From Nocardia amamiensis (GTDB lineage: Bacteria; Actinomycetota; Actinomycetes; Mycobacteriales; Mycobacteriaceae): DNA of 64,000 nt. The notes under the pieces are model-generated. The model was not told the DNA's origin and made no database searches. It saw only the letters and a list, made by a program, of their open reading frames with translations. Position numbers and translations under genes: made by a program. Of the stretch, positions 1 to 8,647 are shown piece after piece (within the stretch, counting starts at the first letter, position 1; every line of letters begins with the position of its first letter). The DNA lies in the NCBI RefSeq assembly GCF_015477605.1, contig NZ_JADLQX010000003.1, positions 186,001-250,000 on the forward strand, in the 5' to 3' direction.

Positions 1-237
1 CGCCGCGACCGGCGCGTCACCGTTGATTCGCACAGTTCCGCGATCTGGCTGGACCAGCCCCATGATGGACTTGAACAACGTCGACTTGCCCGAGCCGTTC
101 ATGCCGATCAGCCCGCAGACCCGGCCCGAATCCAGGGCTAGATCGACCCCATCGAGCGCCAGCACGTCACCGTAGCGGACGGTGACGTCCCGCACCTCGA
201 TCGCCGGCGCGGTCGTGTGGACGGCTCGCTCGCTCAT
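1..237 (-). CDS. Metal ABC transporter ATP-binding protein (5' part only)
   Basis: Only the first 79 codons are in the window; the gene runs off the left edge. The N-terminal half of an ABC ATPase is readable, with a Walker A motif GMNGSGKST at about residues 45-53. Its ATG overlaps the stop of the upstream substrate-binding protein gene (ATGA, 234-237), so the two are translationally coupled. The partner is a cluster A-I (TroA/ZnuA/MntA-type) binding protein, so this subunit should power manganese or zinc import; a membrane permease gene probably follows outside the window. Metal specificity cannot be read from this fragment. Confidence 0.9.
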   Translation of the reverse strand, partial: MSERAVHTTAPAIEVRDVTVRYGDVLALDGVDLALDSGRVCGLIGMNGSGKSTLFKSIMGLVQPDRGTVRINGDAPVAA

Positions 238-1178
238 GACCTGCGCCCCGTCAGTGCGGAACCGATCGTCCGCGCGTCATGGCGGATCAGCTCCAAGTAG
301 GTCGGCACGGGCCCGTCGGCCTCCGACAGCGAATCGACGTACAGCACGCCTCCGAACCGGGCGCCGGTGGCCTCGACCACTCGCTGCATCGGCGCGTCCG
401 ACACCGTGGACTCGCAGAACACCGCAGGCACCCGGCGCTGCCGGACGAAGTCGATGGCCGAGGCGATCTGCTGCGGCGTTGCCTGCTGCTCGGCGTTGAC
501 CGCCCAGATGTACTTCTCGGTGAGACCGGCGTCGCGAGCGAGGTAGGAGAACGCGCCCTCACACGTCACCAAGGCGCGCTCGTCCGGCGACAGCGCGCTC
601 AGGGTGCCGAGGAGTTCGTCGTGCACTTTGCGCAGTTCGGTCTTGTACCGCTCGCCGTTGGCCCGGAAATCGGCCGCGTGCTGCGGGGAAAGCTCCTCGA
701 AGGCGCGCACCATGTTGTCGACGTAGATCTGCGCGTTCCGCGGCGACATCCACGCGTGCGGGTTCGGTTTGCCCTGGTAGGCATCCTCGCTGATGCCGAT
801 CGGATCGACGCCATCGCTGACCACCGCGTGCGGCACACGCACATCCGAGACGAACTGCGCGAACCACGCCTCCAGGTTCAGGCCGTTGTCCAGGATCAGA
901 TCGGCCTTCGATGCCTTCTTGATGTCGCCGGGCGTCGGCTCGTAGCCGTGGATCTCCGCGCCCGCCTTGGTGATCGACTCGACGGTCAGGTGCTCGCCGG
1001 CCACGTTCCGCGCGATATCCGCGAGGACCGTGAACGTGGTGAGCACCACCGGTCGATCGTGACGCCCGGCCTCACTTGCCCCGCACGCGGTGAGGACCAG
1101 CGCCAGGACACTCACGGTGGCGGCCGCGACCAACCGGCGCGGGGGGAGAGCAACCAAACAGTGCAGCCGAGCCTTCAT
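234..1178 (-). CDS. Metal (Mn/Zn-type) ABC transporter substrate-binding lipoprotein
   Basis: The 314-aa product has an Arg-rich N terminus, a hydrophobic segment and a lipobox LTAC (Cys about residue 32), so it is predicted to be an exported lipoprotein. The body matches the TroA/ZnuA/SitA family (cluster A-I): a HGYEPTPGD segment, NPHAWMSPRNAQ (His metal ligand), CEGAFSYLA, and a late FCESTVSD segment. These positions typically supply the His/Glu/Asp metal ligands. There is no long His-rich loop of the ZnuA type, which slightly favours manganese, but this is inference. It is the first gene of an operon with the ATPase at 1-237. No Shine-Dalgarno precedes the ATG, and a -10 box lies only 8 bases upstream, so the transcript is probably leaderless. 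Confidence 0.9.
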   Translation of the reverse strand: MKARLHCLVALPPRRLVAAATVSVLALVLTACGASEAGRHDRPVVLTTFTVLADIARNVAGEHLTVESITKAGAEIHGYEPTPGDIKKASKADLILDNGLNLEAWFAQFVSDVRVPHAVVSDGVDPIGISEDAYQGKPNPHAWMSPRNAQIYVDNMVRAFEELSPQHAADFRANGERYKTELRKVHDELLGTLSALSPDERALVTCEGAFSYLARDAGLTEKYIWAVNAEQQATPQQIASAIDFVRQRRVPAVFCESTVSDAPMQRVVEATGARFGGVLYVDSLSEADGPVPTYLELIRHDARTIGSALTGRRS

Positions 1179-1186
1179 GCACCGAG

Positions 1187-1219
1187 ATCATAATGTTCGC
1201 CTGCCCTAACTTTCAAGTT
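1187..1219 (-). promoter_or_regulatory. Promoter with overlapping palindromic operator of the metal-uptake operon
   Basis: Reading the minus strand, TTGAAA (1216-1211) and TATGAT (1192-1187) form a -35/-10 pair with an 18-base spacer, and the ATG follows 8 bases after the -10. An inverted repeat AACTT-N2-AAGTT (1208-1219) covers the -35 box. A repressor of the DtxR/MntR or Fur/Zur type would be expected for such an operon; which one binds here is not known. Confidence 0.6.
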
Positions 1220-1242
1220 GGAGTCATTGAAATCTGGGCCCG

Positions 1243-2499
1243 CTACTCCACGGGCAACGGAGGTGACGCCGGGAACACGACCGGCAGAGCGGTCAATGCG
1301 CGGTGGAAAGGGCCCGGCCGCCAGGTCAGCTCGTCGGGCGACACCGCGAGGCGAATCTCCGGCAATGCGTCGAGCAGCTGATCGATGGCGTCTTGGGCGA
1401 TCAGGTAAGCCAGCGAACGCGCGGGGCATACGTGCGGCCCGCCCCCGAAGGCCAGATGGGCGCGATTGCCCGCGTACTGGTCCGTCCTGATCTCCGGGTC
1501 GGTATTGCAAGCGGACATGCTGATCACGACCGGCTGGTGGGCGGGCAGCCAGAAGTCCTCGATCAGGATCGGCTGCTTCGGGAAGCTGAAACAGAAGTTC
1601 GCCATCGGCGGGTCGTTGAACAACACCTCGTCGAGGGCGTCCCTGGTCGAGAGGCTCCCGCCCAGCACGCTGCCGCCGAACCTTTCGTCGGCGAGGATCA
1701 GCCGCAGCGTGTTGGCGATCAGATTCTGCTGCGGCTCGATGCCCGCTCCGTACATCGTGCCCACCTGATTGGCCATTTCCACATCGGTCAGCTCAGCCGG
1801 ATGTTGCAGCATTCGAGTCGTCACGTCATCGCCGGGTTCGGCTTTCCTGTGTTCGATCAATTCCGCCAGCGCGGCCATCAGCAGCTTGTTCCCTCGCTCC
1901 GCTTCGACGACGTTGAACATCGCGGCCATCGCGGCCGCGGCGCGCTGCGCGATCTCGGCCGGGCAACCGAGCAGAGCGTTCAGCACCGCGAAGGAGAGCG
2001 GAAACGCGTACTGGCGGACCAGGTCCGCGGACCCGTCCGCACAGAACGAGTTGATCAGTGGGATGGCCAGTTGCGCCACGGTGTCGTGCAGTTTGTACCG
2101 GTCGACTTTGTCCAGAGCCGCGGCATTGGCCTGCCGGTAGCGGGCGTGCGCCGCGCCGTCGTTCCGCCGCGCGTTCGGCCGCCACTGCATGAGCGGCAGC
2201 ACCGGGCAGTCGGCCGGAACGCTCTGCTGCCACGTGCGCGGATCGGCCGGAAAATGGTCCGGGTCGTTGAAGATCCGCACCGCGGTGTAATACCCGATCA
2301 CCAACGTCGCAGGAACACCCGGCGCCAATTCGATAGGCACCAACGACCCGTACCGATCACGCATCTCGCGATAGGCGCGTTGCGGATCCGCCGAGAACTC
2401 CGGTGCGTACAACGGAATCCGCGGACCGTCGTCATCGATCGGTGAGCCGTGCGGCCCGTGACCGGATCGGCTGTGCGTTGGGGACGGAGGCATCGTCAT
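1243..2499 (-). CDS. Cytochrome P450, CYP157-like, copy A
   Basis: A 418-aa P450-fold protein. The heme-binding loop FGGGPHVCPA with its Cys is near residue 360. Two canonical motifs are altered. The K-helix ExxR reads EVLF (no Arg), and the I-helix AGx(D/E)T reads AGIEP (Thr replaced by Pro). Loss of ExxR is known in the CYP157 family of streptomycete conservons. The N-terminal style (RIPLYAPEF, ELAPGVPATLV) and the C-terminal WRPGPFHRAL also resemble that group; this is recollection of the family, not a search result. A usable Shine-Dalgarno (GGAG, 8 bases before ATG) sets the start. It is one arm of a tandem duplication with 2630-3886. Substrate unknown; no ferredoxin or reductase gene is adjacent. 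Confidence 0.88.
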   Translation of the reverse strand: MTMPPSPTHSRSGHGPHGSPIDDDGPRIPLYAPEFSADPQRAYREMRDRYGSLVPIELAPGVPATLVIGYYTAVRIFNDPDHFPADPRTWQQSVPADCPVLPLMQWRPNARRNDGAAHARYRQANAAALDKVDRYKLHDTVAQLAIPLINSFCADGSADLVRQYAFPLSFAVLNALLGCPAEIAQRAAAAMAAMFNVVEAERGNKLLMAALAELIEHRKAEPGDDVTTRMLQHPAELTDVEMANQVGTMYGAGIEPQQNLIANTLRLILADERFGGSVLGGSLSTRDALDEVLFNDPPMANFCFSFPKQPILIEDFWLPAHQPVVISMSACNTDPEIRTDQYAGNRAHLAFGGGPHVCPARSLAYLIAQDAIDQLLDALPEIRLAVSPDELTWRPGPFHRALTALPVVFPASPPLPVE

Positions 2500-2629
2500 C
2501 GAAGAAACTCCAGGCGGTCGAACAACAAGCCCCGTGAGCCTAAGCAGCTTGCGCAGCGCGCGTACCGAAAACGACGGGTCTGGTCAGCGGTCTGACCCGA
2601 CCACGGAATTTGCCACGCAGTTCCCGCCG

Positions 2630-3886
2630 CTACCGAGCGGGCAGCGGAGGCGACGCCGGGAAGACGACCGGCAGTGCGGTCAATGCTCGGTGAAACGGGC
2701 CCGGTCGCCAGGTCAGCTCGCTCGTTGGCACCGCGAGGCGAATCTCCGGCAAGGCGTCGAGCAGCTGGTCGATGGCATCCTGGGCAATCAGGTAGGCCAG
2801 CGAACTGGCCGGACACGAGTGCGGCCCGCCCCCGAAAGAGAGGTGGGCGCGATTGCCCGCCAACCGGTCCGAGCTGATCGCCGGGTCGGTGTTACAGGCG
2901 GCGATGCTGATCACGACCGGCTGGTGAGCGGGCAGCCAGAAGTCCTCGATCAGGATCGGCTGCTTCGGGAAGCTGAAACAGAAGTTCGCCATCGGCGGGT
3001 CGTTGAACAACACCTCGTCGAGGGCATCGCGGGTGGAGAGGCTCCCGCCGAGCACACTGCCGCCGAACCGCTCGTCGGTGAGGATCAGCAGCAGGGTGTT
3101 GACGATCAGATTCAGCTGCGGTTCGATGCCCGCGCCGTACAGCGTGCCCAACTGGTGCACGATTTCCGTATCGCTCTGCAAGGCCGGGTGCTGGAGCATC
3201 CGGGTGGTCACGTCGTCGCCGGGTTCGGCGCGCTTGAGCAGGGTCAGCTCCAGCAGCGCATCGATGAGCATCTTGTTTCCGCGCTCCGCGTCGATGCCCT
3301 CGAAGATCGCGGCCATACCGCTCGCGGCGCCCTGGGCGATCTCGGCCGGACAGCCGAGCAAGGCGTTCAGCACCGCGAAGGCGAGCGGAAACGCGTACTG
3401 GCGAACCACATCCGCGGACCCGTCCGCACAGAACGAGTTGATCAGTGGGATCGCCATCTCCGCCACGGTGTCGTGCAGGCGGTACTGATCGACCTTGCCG
3501 AGACCCGCGACGTTGATCTGCCGGTAGCGAGCGTGCTCGGCGCCGGCATTCCGCAGCGCGTTCGGCCGCCACTCCATCATCGGCAGCACGGGGCAATCGG
3601 GCGGAATATCTTGCTGCCAGATGCGCGGATCGGCCGGAAAATGGTCCGGGTCGTTGAGGATCCGCACCGCGGTGTAATACCCGATCACCAAGGTCGCCGG
3701 CACGCCCGGCGCCAACTCGACCGGCACCAACGACCCGTACCGTTCGCGCATCTCGCGATAGGCACCGTGCGGATCCGTCGCGAACTCCGGTGCGTACAGC
3801 GGAATCCGCGGGCCATCGGTATCGATCGGTGAACCGTGCGGTGTGCGGCCGGACGAGCTGTGCGTTGGGGACGAAGACATCGTCAT
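2630..3886 (-). CDS. Cytochrome P450, CYP157-like, copy B
   Basis: Paralog of the P450 at 1243-2499, also 418 aa. The open frame extends 82 codons further upstream. The start at 3886 was chosen because it aligns with the start of copy A and has the same GGAG Shine-Dalgarno. The heme loop reads FGGGPHSCPASSLA. The K-helix is again EVLF instead of ExxR, and the I-helix is AGIEP. Differences from copy A cluster in the central, usually substrate-recognising, region (for example EGIDAERGNKML against NVVEAERGNKLL), so the two may have different ligands. It diverges from the amine oxidase gene at 4131 across a 244-base gap. Confidence 0.88.
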   Translation of the reverse strand: MTMSSSPTHSSSGRTPHGSPIDTDGPRIPLYAPEFATDPHGAYREMRERYGSLVPVELAPGVPATLVIGYYTAVRILNDPDHFPADPRIWQQDIPPDCPVLPMMEWRPNALRNAGAEHARYRQINVAGLGKVDQYRLHDTVAEMAIPLINSFCADGSADVVRQYAFPLAFAVLNALLGCPAEIAQGAASGMAAIFEGIDAERGNKMLIDALLELTLLKRAEPGDDVTTRMLQHPALQSDTEIVHQLGTLYGAGIEPQLNLIVNTLLLILTDERFGGSVLGGSLSTRDALDEVLFNDPPMANFCFSFPKQPILIEDFWLPAHQPVVISIAACNTDPAISSDRLAGNRAHLSFGGGPHSCPASSLAYLIAQDAIDQLLDALPEIRLAVPTSELTWRPGPFHRALTALPVVFPASPPLPAR

Positions 3887-4130
3887 CGAAGAAACTCCAG
3901 GCGGTCGAACAACAAGCCCCGTGAGCCTAAGCAGCTTGCGCAGCGCGCGCACCGGAACCGACGGGTCTGGTCGCCGGACCGGCCGGACCACGGAATTTGC
4001 TATAGAATTGCTAGATATTCGACTCATACGCCTGATCGAAGGCTGATCGCACCCGCTGTTTCGCGGGTGCCGCGATCGCGCGACAACCGCGGGGCGTCGC
4101 GCGCAGAACTCCAACACGAGGGCGGCTTTC

Positions 4131-5495
4131 ATGACAGACGTCGACTATTGCGTGATCGGTGCCGGATTCGCCGGATTGACGGCCGCGCTGCGGCTGAGAC
4201 AGACCGGCCGATCGGTGGTCGTGCTGGAAGCGCGCGACCGGCTCGGCGGGCGGACGTTCACCGAAATGCGTCCGGACGGGTCGTGGATCGATCGCGGCGG
4301 CGCCTGGATCGGGCCGGGGCAGGACCGAATCCAGGCCTTGATGAACGAATTCGGGGTACCGAGTTACAAGCAGTACACCGACGGCGAGGCCATGATGGTG
4401 GTGGACGGCAAGCAGCACCGCTATACGGGCACGATTCCGTGGACCATGAGCCCGTGGGCGGCGATGAACCTCGGCGCGGTCTTGCTCGAGCTGGGGCACC
4501 TGTGCAAGTCGGTCCCGCTGGAAGCTCCGTGGGCAGCGAAGAAGGCCGACAAGTGGGATCAGGTCAGTCTGGCGCATTGGCTGGATGGCAACCTCCTGTC
4601 CAAACCCGCCCATGAGCTCCTGGAGACCGCCATCGCCGGCTGCTACACCTCGGCCGCCTCGGAGGTGTCGATGCTCTTCGTGCTCTACCAGATGGCCTCG
4701 GGTGGCGGGCCGGGCTTCGTCCTCGGCGTCAAGGACGGCGCGCAGGACGCCCGCCCGGTCGGCGGCATGGGCGCCATCTACCGGCCCATGGCCGCCGAGA
4801 TCGGCGAGTCGATCCGTCTCTCCCAGCCGGTCCGGCGCATCGAGCAGGATCCCGACGGGGTGACGGTTCGCACCGATCAGGTGAGCGTGCGCGCACGCCG
4901 GGCGATCGTGGCCGTGCCCTTGGCGGTCGCGAGCCAGATTCGCTACGAACCCATGTTGCCGGTCGATCGCTCGTTCCTCCACCAGCGGATGCCGAGCGGC
5001 TCTATCATCAAGATCTCCCTCGTGTACGACGAACCGTTCTGGCGGCACGACGGGTTGTCGGGTCAATCGGTCTCGCCAGGATCCCCCGCGACCATCACGA
5101 TCGACTCGTGCACGGACACCGGACGGCCCGGAGTCCTGTGCGTCATCATCGAGGGCCCCATCGCGCGGCAGGTCGGACAACTCGACGCGACCGAGCGAAA
5201 GCAGGCGATACTCGGCGAACTCGGCGATCGATTCGGCGAAAAGGCGAGATCCCCCATCGACTACATCGAGCAGAATTGGAGCGCCGAGCGCTACTCCGGT
5301 GGCGGCATGCTCAGCCACGCACCGACCGGCGTGCTCACCCAGTTCGGCCATGCCCTCCGCGAACCCTGCGGCCGGATCCATTGGGCCGGAACGGAAAGCT
5401 CCGCGGTCATGTGCGGTTGGATCGACGGCGCCATCCGCTCGGGCGAGCGGGCGGCCAGCGAAGTGCTGGAACACGAGACGGCGACGGTGGGCTGA
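4131..5495 (+). CDS. Flavin monoamine oxidase family protein
   Basis: A 454-aa FAD-dependent amine oxidase of the MAO / putrescine-oxidase type. The N-terminal dinucleotide fold has GAGFAGL (about residues 10-16), and EARDRLGGRT gives the second ADP-contact. A Lys in KISLVYDEPFW corresponds to the conserved active-site Lys of MAOs, and the C terminus carries WAGTES and WIDGAIRSGERAA, the FAD-capping signature. No signal peptide is seen, so it is cytoplasmic. It would oxidise a primary or polyamine to the aldehyde with H2O2 release; the substrate cannot be told. It is divergent from the duplicated P450s, which suggests but does not prove shared regulation. The ATG is preceded by a GAGGGCGG stretch. 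Confidence 0.88.
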   Translation: MTDVDYCVIGAGFAGLTAALRLRQTGRSVVVLEARDRLGGRTFTEMRPDGSWIDRGGAWIGPGQDRIQALMNEFGVPSYKQYTDGEAMMVVDGKQHRYTGTIPWTMSPWAAMNLGAVLLELGHLCKSVPLEAPWAAKKADKWDQVSLAHWLDGNLLSKPAHELLETAIAGCYTSAASEVSMLFVLYQMASGGGPGFVLGVKDGAQDARPVGGMGAIYRPMAAEIGESIRLSQPVRRIEQDPDGVTVRTDQVSVRARRAIVAVPLAVASQIRYEPMLPVDRSFLHQRMPSGSIIKISLVYDEPFWRHDGLSGQSVSPGSPATITIDSCTDTGRPGVLCVIIEGPIARQVGQLDATERKQAILGELGDRFGEKARSPIDYIEQNWSAERYSGGGMLSHAPTGVLTQFGHALREPCGRIHWAGTESSAVMCGWIDGAIRSGERAASEVLEHETATVG

Positions 5496-5735
5496 GAAAC
5501 GTCGCACCGCAGCCACTCCCCGTACGCATGGGCACCATTGACGCATGCTGCCTGCGGACGTGGATGAGGCTCGGCGCGTGCTCATCGGTTCGGTCGGGGA
5601 TCGGTCATCGCCGGGTTCGACGGCGGGATGACGCGCCTGCGTCCGGACCGATTTCCGGGAGATGCCGGAAAGAATACGGCTGCTCCGAGCGTTGTCCTGA
5701 TCAGGAGCTTCGTATTCGAGCGTGGGCGACCAGCG

Positions 5736-7244
5736 ATGTTCGAGTTCTACGATTCCGGTTACGTACTGGCCCGGCTGATCTTCGAGCGGCTGCTCGGCCT
5801 GGTGTATCTGATCGCATTTTTGTCGACCTTGGCCCAATTCCGGGCACTGTGCGGTGCGCGCGGCTTGCTGCCCGCGCCGCGGTATCTGCGGGCGGCGGGG
5901 TTCCGGCGGTCGCCGAGCCTGCTCCACCTCCACTACTCCGACCGGCTGGCCGCCGCTCTGGCCGCGCTGGGTGTGGTGCTGTCCGGCGCGGTCGTGCTCG
6001 GCCTGACCGACATGGTGCCGCTGCCGGTGGCAATGGCGGTGTGGGCAGCGCTGTGGGTGCTGTACCTGTCGTTCGTCAATGCCGGGCAGACTTTCTACGG
6101 CTTCGTGTGGGAGATGCTGCTGTTGGAGGCGGGCTTCCTGGCGATCTTCCTCGGAAACGCGGACACGGCCCCACCGATCGCGGTGGTGTTCCTACTGCGC
6201 TGGGTGTTGGTGCGGCTCGAGGTGGGCGCGGGCCTGATCAAGATCCGCAACGATCCGGCGTGGCGGGATCGCACCGCGCTCTACTACCACCACGAGACCC
6301 AGCCGATCCCGAACCGGTTCAGCTGGTCCTTCCACCATCTGCCCAAGCCGATCCATCGCCTGGAGGTGCTGGGCAACCATGTCGCGCAGCTGATCGTTCC
6401 GTTCGGGCTACTGTGCCCCCAGCCGATCGCGTCGGTGTCCGCCGGGATCATCATCGTGACGCAGCTGTGGCTGATGGTCAGCGGGAACTTCGCGTGGCTG
6501 AACCTGCTCACGATCGCACTGGCCACGCTGGCGCTCGACGGCCGGTTCCTCGCGGCGCTGGTTCCTGTCGAGCCAGCACCGGCGCCGGAGGGACCGCTGT
6601 GGTTCACGATCATGGTGTCGATCCTTACGGTGGCCATGGTGGTGCTGAGCTGGGCACCGGTTCGCAATATGGCGTCACGGCACCAGGTGATGAACGCCGC
6701 CTTCAACCGGCTGTATCTGGGCAACACCTACGGCTTGTTCGGACACGTCACCCGCACGCGGCTCGAGCTGGTCATCGAAGGCACCGACGACCGGCCCGAG
6801 CCGGACGCGACCTGGAAGGCGTACGAATTCCGGGCCAAGCCCGGGACCCTCACCCGCCGCCCGAGGCAGGTGGCCCCTTATCACCTGCGGCTGGACTGGC
6901 TGATGTGGTTCGCGGCCATGTCACCGCTCTACGCGGAATCCTGGCTTCTGACGATGGTGGTCCAACTGCTGCAAGGCGACACCGCCATGTTGCGTCTGCT
7001 TGCGACGAATCCCTTCCCCGAGCGACCGCCGAAGTACGTGCGGATTCTGCTCTACGTCTACCGCTTCACCACGCGCGAGGAACGCCGCCGCACCGGGGCT
7101 TGGTGGACCCGCCGCTGCGTCGGTGAATACCTGCCGCCTGCCACGCTGCGCGCGACCCCGGATACGGACCGGGCTGCACCGGCGCCGGACGCCGAACCGG
7201 AGGCGTCGAGTCCGGCCGATCGACCTTCTGGGGAAGCCGAATGA
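5736..7244 (+). CDS. Lipase maturation factor (LMF1)-family membrane protein
   Basis: A 502-aa polytopic membrane protein with the pattern of the lipase maturation factor family: conserved N-terminal FYDSGYVLARLIFERLLGLVYL, then LRWVLVRLEVGAGLIKIRNDP (Arg/Lys-rich GAGLIK segment), YYHHETQPIPN, and a C-terminal soluble YEFRAKPG...RLDWLMWFAA region. The frame is open 36 codons further upstream, but family members start near MFEFYDSG, so 5736 is preferred; no strong Shine-Dalgarno is visible. About 8-10 membrane segments are expected. Eukaryotic LMF1 assists folding of secreted lipases; the bacterial role is unknown. It converges on the TetR gene at 7281. Confidence 0.82.
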   Translation: MFEFYDSGYVLARLIFERLLGLVYLIAFLSTLAQFRALCGARGLLPAPRYLRAAGFRRSPSLLHLHYSDRLAAALAALGVVLSGAVVLGLTDMVPLPVAMAVWAALWVLYLSFVNAGQTFYGFVWEMLLLEAGFLAIFLGNADTAPPIAVVFLLRWVLVRLEVGAGLIKIRNDPAWRDRTALYYHHETQPIPNRFSWSFHHLPKPIHRLEVLGNHVAQLIVPFGLLCPQPIASVSAGIIIVTQLWLMVSGNFAWLNLLTIALATLALDGRFLAALVPVEPAPAPEGPLWFTIMVSILTVAMVVLSWAPVRNMASRHQVMNAAFNRLYLGNTYGLFGHVTRTRLELVIEGTDDRPEPDATWKAYEFRAKPGTLTRRPRQVAPYHLRLDWLMWFAAMSPLYAESWLLTMVVQLLQGDTAMLRLLATNPFPERPPKYVRILLYVYRFTTREERRRTGAWWTRRCVGEYLPPATLRATPDTDRAAPAPDAEPEASSPADRPSGEAE

Positions 7245-7280
7245 GGTAGCGGGTGTCCATGTTGTCCACCGTGGCGCACG

Positions 7281-7901
7281 TTATGCGATGTCGGGTCGTT
7301 TCTGGTCTGGGGTGAGCCCAAGGATGGGCAGGACGGCCTGGTCCACGATCTGGATCAGTTCGTCGTCGCTCGGCGGAGCGCCGAACTGCAGTTGGTGGAT
7401 GTTGACGACACCGACAGCGACTTGGATCGGCAGGAGGGTGACTGCGCCCGGTGAGATCTCACCGCGGATGGCCGCGCGGTGCAGAGATTCGAGCATGATG
7501 CGCTGGCGCGGTTCGATGATCTGCTCGAACACCGCTCGGGCGAGGGCTGGATGACGGTGTGCTTCGGTGAGGAGTCCGGCGATCGCGATTCCGGTGGGGC
7601 TCGCGGCCAGAGCCGAGGTGTTGCGCAGCATCTGCAGGAAATCCTCGCGGATACTGCCGCTATAGGGCACGTCCTGGATCGGAGGCAAATATCCGCGGAT
7701 CGTGTCGAGGACGAGTTCTTCCTTGCTCGGCCAGTAGCGGTACATAGAGGTTTTGCTGATGTGGGCACGGGCGGCCACACCATCGATGGTCAGGCCACCG
7801 TATCCGCTGTCGACCAGTCCTGCGATCACGGCTTCAAAGACCGCCATGCGCAGAGCTTCCTTGTTGCGGCGGCGCGTGCCTTCCGGTGTTCCGGCTGTCA
7901 C
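7281..7901 (-). CDS. TetR family transcriptional regulator
   Basis: A 206-aa TetR protein. The N-terminal helix-turn-helix spans about residues 15-60 (VDSGYGGLTIDGVAARAHISKTSMYRYWPSKEEL, read in parts), followed by an all-helical ligand domain of the TetR_C type. The start is a GTG at 7901, chosen for the AGGAGGG Shine-Dalgarno 9 bases upstream; it lies inside the 3' end of the methyltransferase gene (68-base overlap). It is the last gene of a three-gene minus-strand operon and probably represses it through the palindrome at 9754-9773. Confidence 0.88.
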   Translation of the reverse strand: MTAGTPEGTRRRNKEALRMAVFEAVIAGLVDSGYGGLTIDGVAARAHISKTSMYRYWPSKEELVLDTIRGYLPPIQDVPYSGSIREDFLQMLRNTSALAASPTGIAIAGLLTEAHRHPALARAVFEQIIEPRQRIMLESLHRAAIRGEISPGAVTLLPIQVAVGVVNIHQLQFGAPPSDDELIQIVDQAVLPILGLTPDQKRPDIA

Positions 7902-8628
7902 CGCTCGTGCCCTCCTCTGTCTGTCGCCACGTCGTTGTCGACGAGTCCTGTGCATATCGTGCCTCGAAGAACGCCACCGACCCGCGGGTGGTCAGCCGGT
8001 AGTCGACGAACCGGCGGGCGAGTTCGGTCTCGATGTCTTCGATCCTGTCCTCGGTGTTGGAGAACAATCCCGTGCGGTTGAACCAGCCCGACATCAGGCG
8101 CGCGGCCAGAGTGTGTCGAGCGTGACGGCCCAGGATCGTGCTGCCGAAGATCCGGCACCCGGGTGCGGCGACGGCGGCGGCGTGATCAAAGACGATCGCT
8201 TTGGTGACGAAACTGCCCGGCACACAATGAAAGAGAAAATTCGCGCCGACGGACTCGAACAGCGGTGGCTCGATGTCGAACGGGTGCAGAACGTCGCGCC
8301 GATAGGTTTCGGGCCGGTGGGATGCCAGCCGGTGCGCACAGTGCATGAGCACGGAAGGGTTCAGATCGGCCAACACCAGCCGCGTCGACAGGCCCGGCCG
8401 CAGCGAGCGGCGCAGGAAATACCCGGTCCCGGGACCGAGTTCGAGATGCCGCGCGCTCACGTTCCGCTCATAGAGGGCCCGCATGTGCCTACGCGGAGCG
8501 CGCCAGACGAATCGGCAGACGAGGCCGAGCACGAGGGTGTCGTAGCAGGCGAGCAGCGCCGGTTTGTATGTCTGCGCTCCGCGTTCGGCTGCCGCTGCGG
8601 TGGGCGGGAAAGTATCGGGGTTGTCCAT
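7834..8628 (-). CDS. Class I SAM-dependent methyltransferase
   Basis: 264 aa. SAM-binding motif I is ELGPGTGYFLRR (about residues 57-68), with an acidic motif II region LVLADLNPSV. The N-terminal MRALYERNVSARHLELG region is typical of small-molecule methyltransferases of actinomycete operons. The C-terminal about 30 residues (TTTWRQTEEGTSGD onward) overlap the regulator gene and look unstructured. Shine-Dalgarno GAGGA precedes the ATG. It lies 19 bases downstream of the amidohydrolase gene. Substrate unknown. Confidence 0.82.
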   Translation of the reverse strand: MDNPDTFPPTAAAAERGAQTYKPALLACYDTLVLGLVCRFVWRAPRRHMRALYERNVSARHLELGPGTGYFLRRSLRPGLSTRLVLADLNPSVLMHCAHRLASHRPETYRRDVLHPFDIEPPLFESVGANFLFHCVPGSFVTKAIVFDHAAAVAAPGCRIFGSTILGRHARHTLAARLMSGWFNRTGLFSNTEDRIEDIETELARRFVDYRLTTRGSVAFFEARYAQDSSTTTWRQTEEGTSGDSRNTGRHAPPQQGSSAHGGL

Positions 8629-8647
8629 TGTGGTCCTCTTCCTCGGG

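Larger units (their letters stand above)
1243..4000. repeat. Tandem duplication, two P450 gene units offset by 1387 bases
   Basis: The unit 1243-2613 recurs at 2630-4000 with a constant offset of 1387 bases. Both copies encode 418 codons, and the 5' flank is shared: bases 2500-2560 and 3887-3947 are almost identical, and similarity ends at the same CACGGAATTTGC string (2613 and 4000). Promoter and leader were therefore copied with the gene. The copies have diverged at many codons in the middle of the gene, while the C-terminal third stays almost the same. Confidence 0.9.

Noticed and set aside
3887..4132. 82-codon N-terminal extension of P450 copy B
   Set aside because: Copy A has no such extension, and the shared Shine-Dalgarno points to 3886.
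5108..7126. 672-codon plus-strand frame overlapping the amine oxidase and LMF-like genes
   Set aside because: It is an Arg/Pro/Gly-rich shadow in another frame of two well-supported genes, with no domain.
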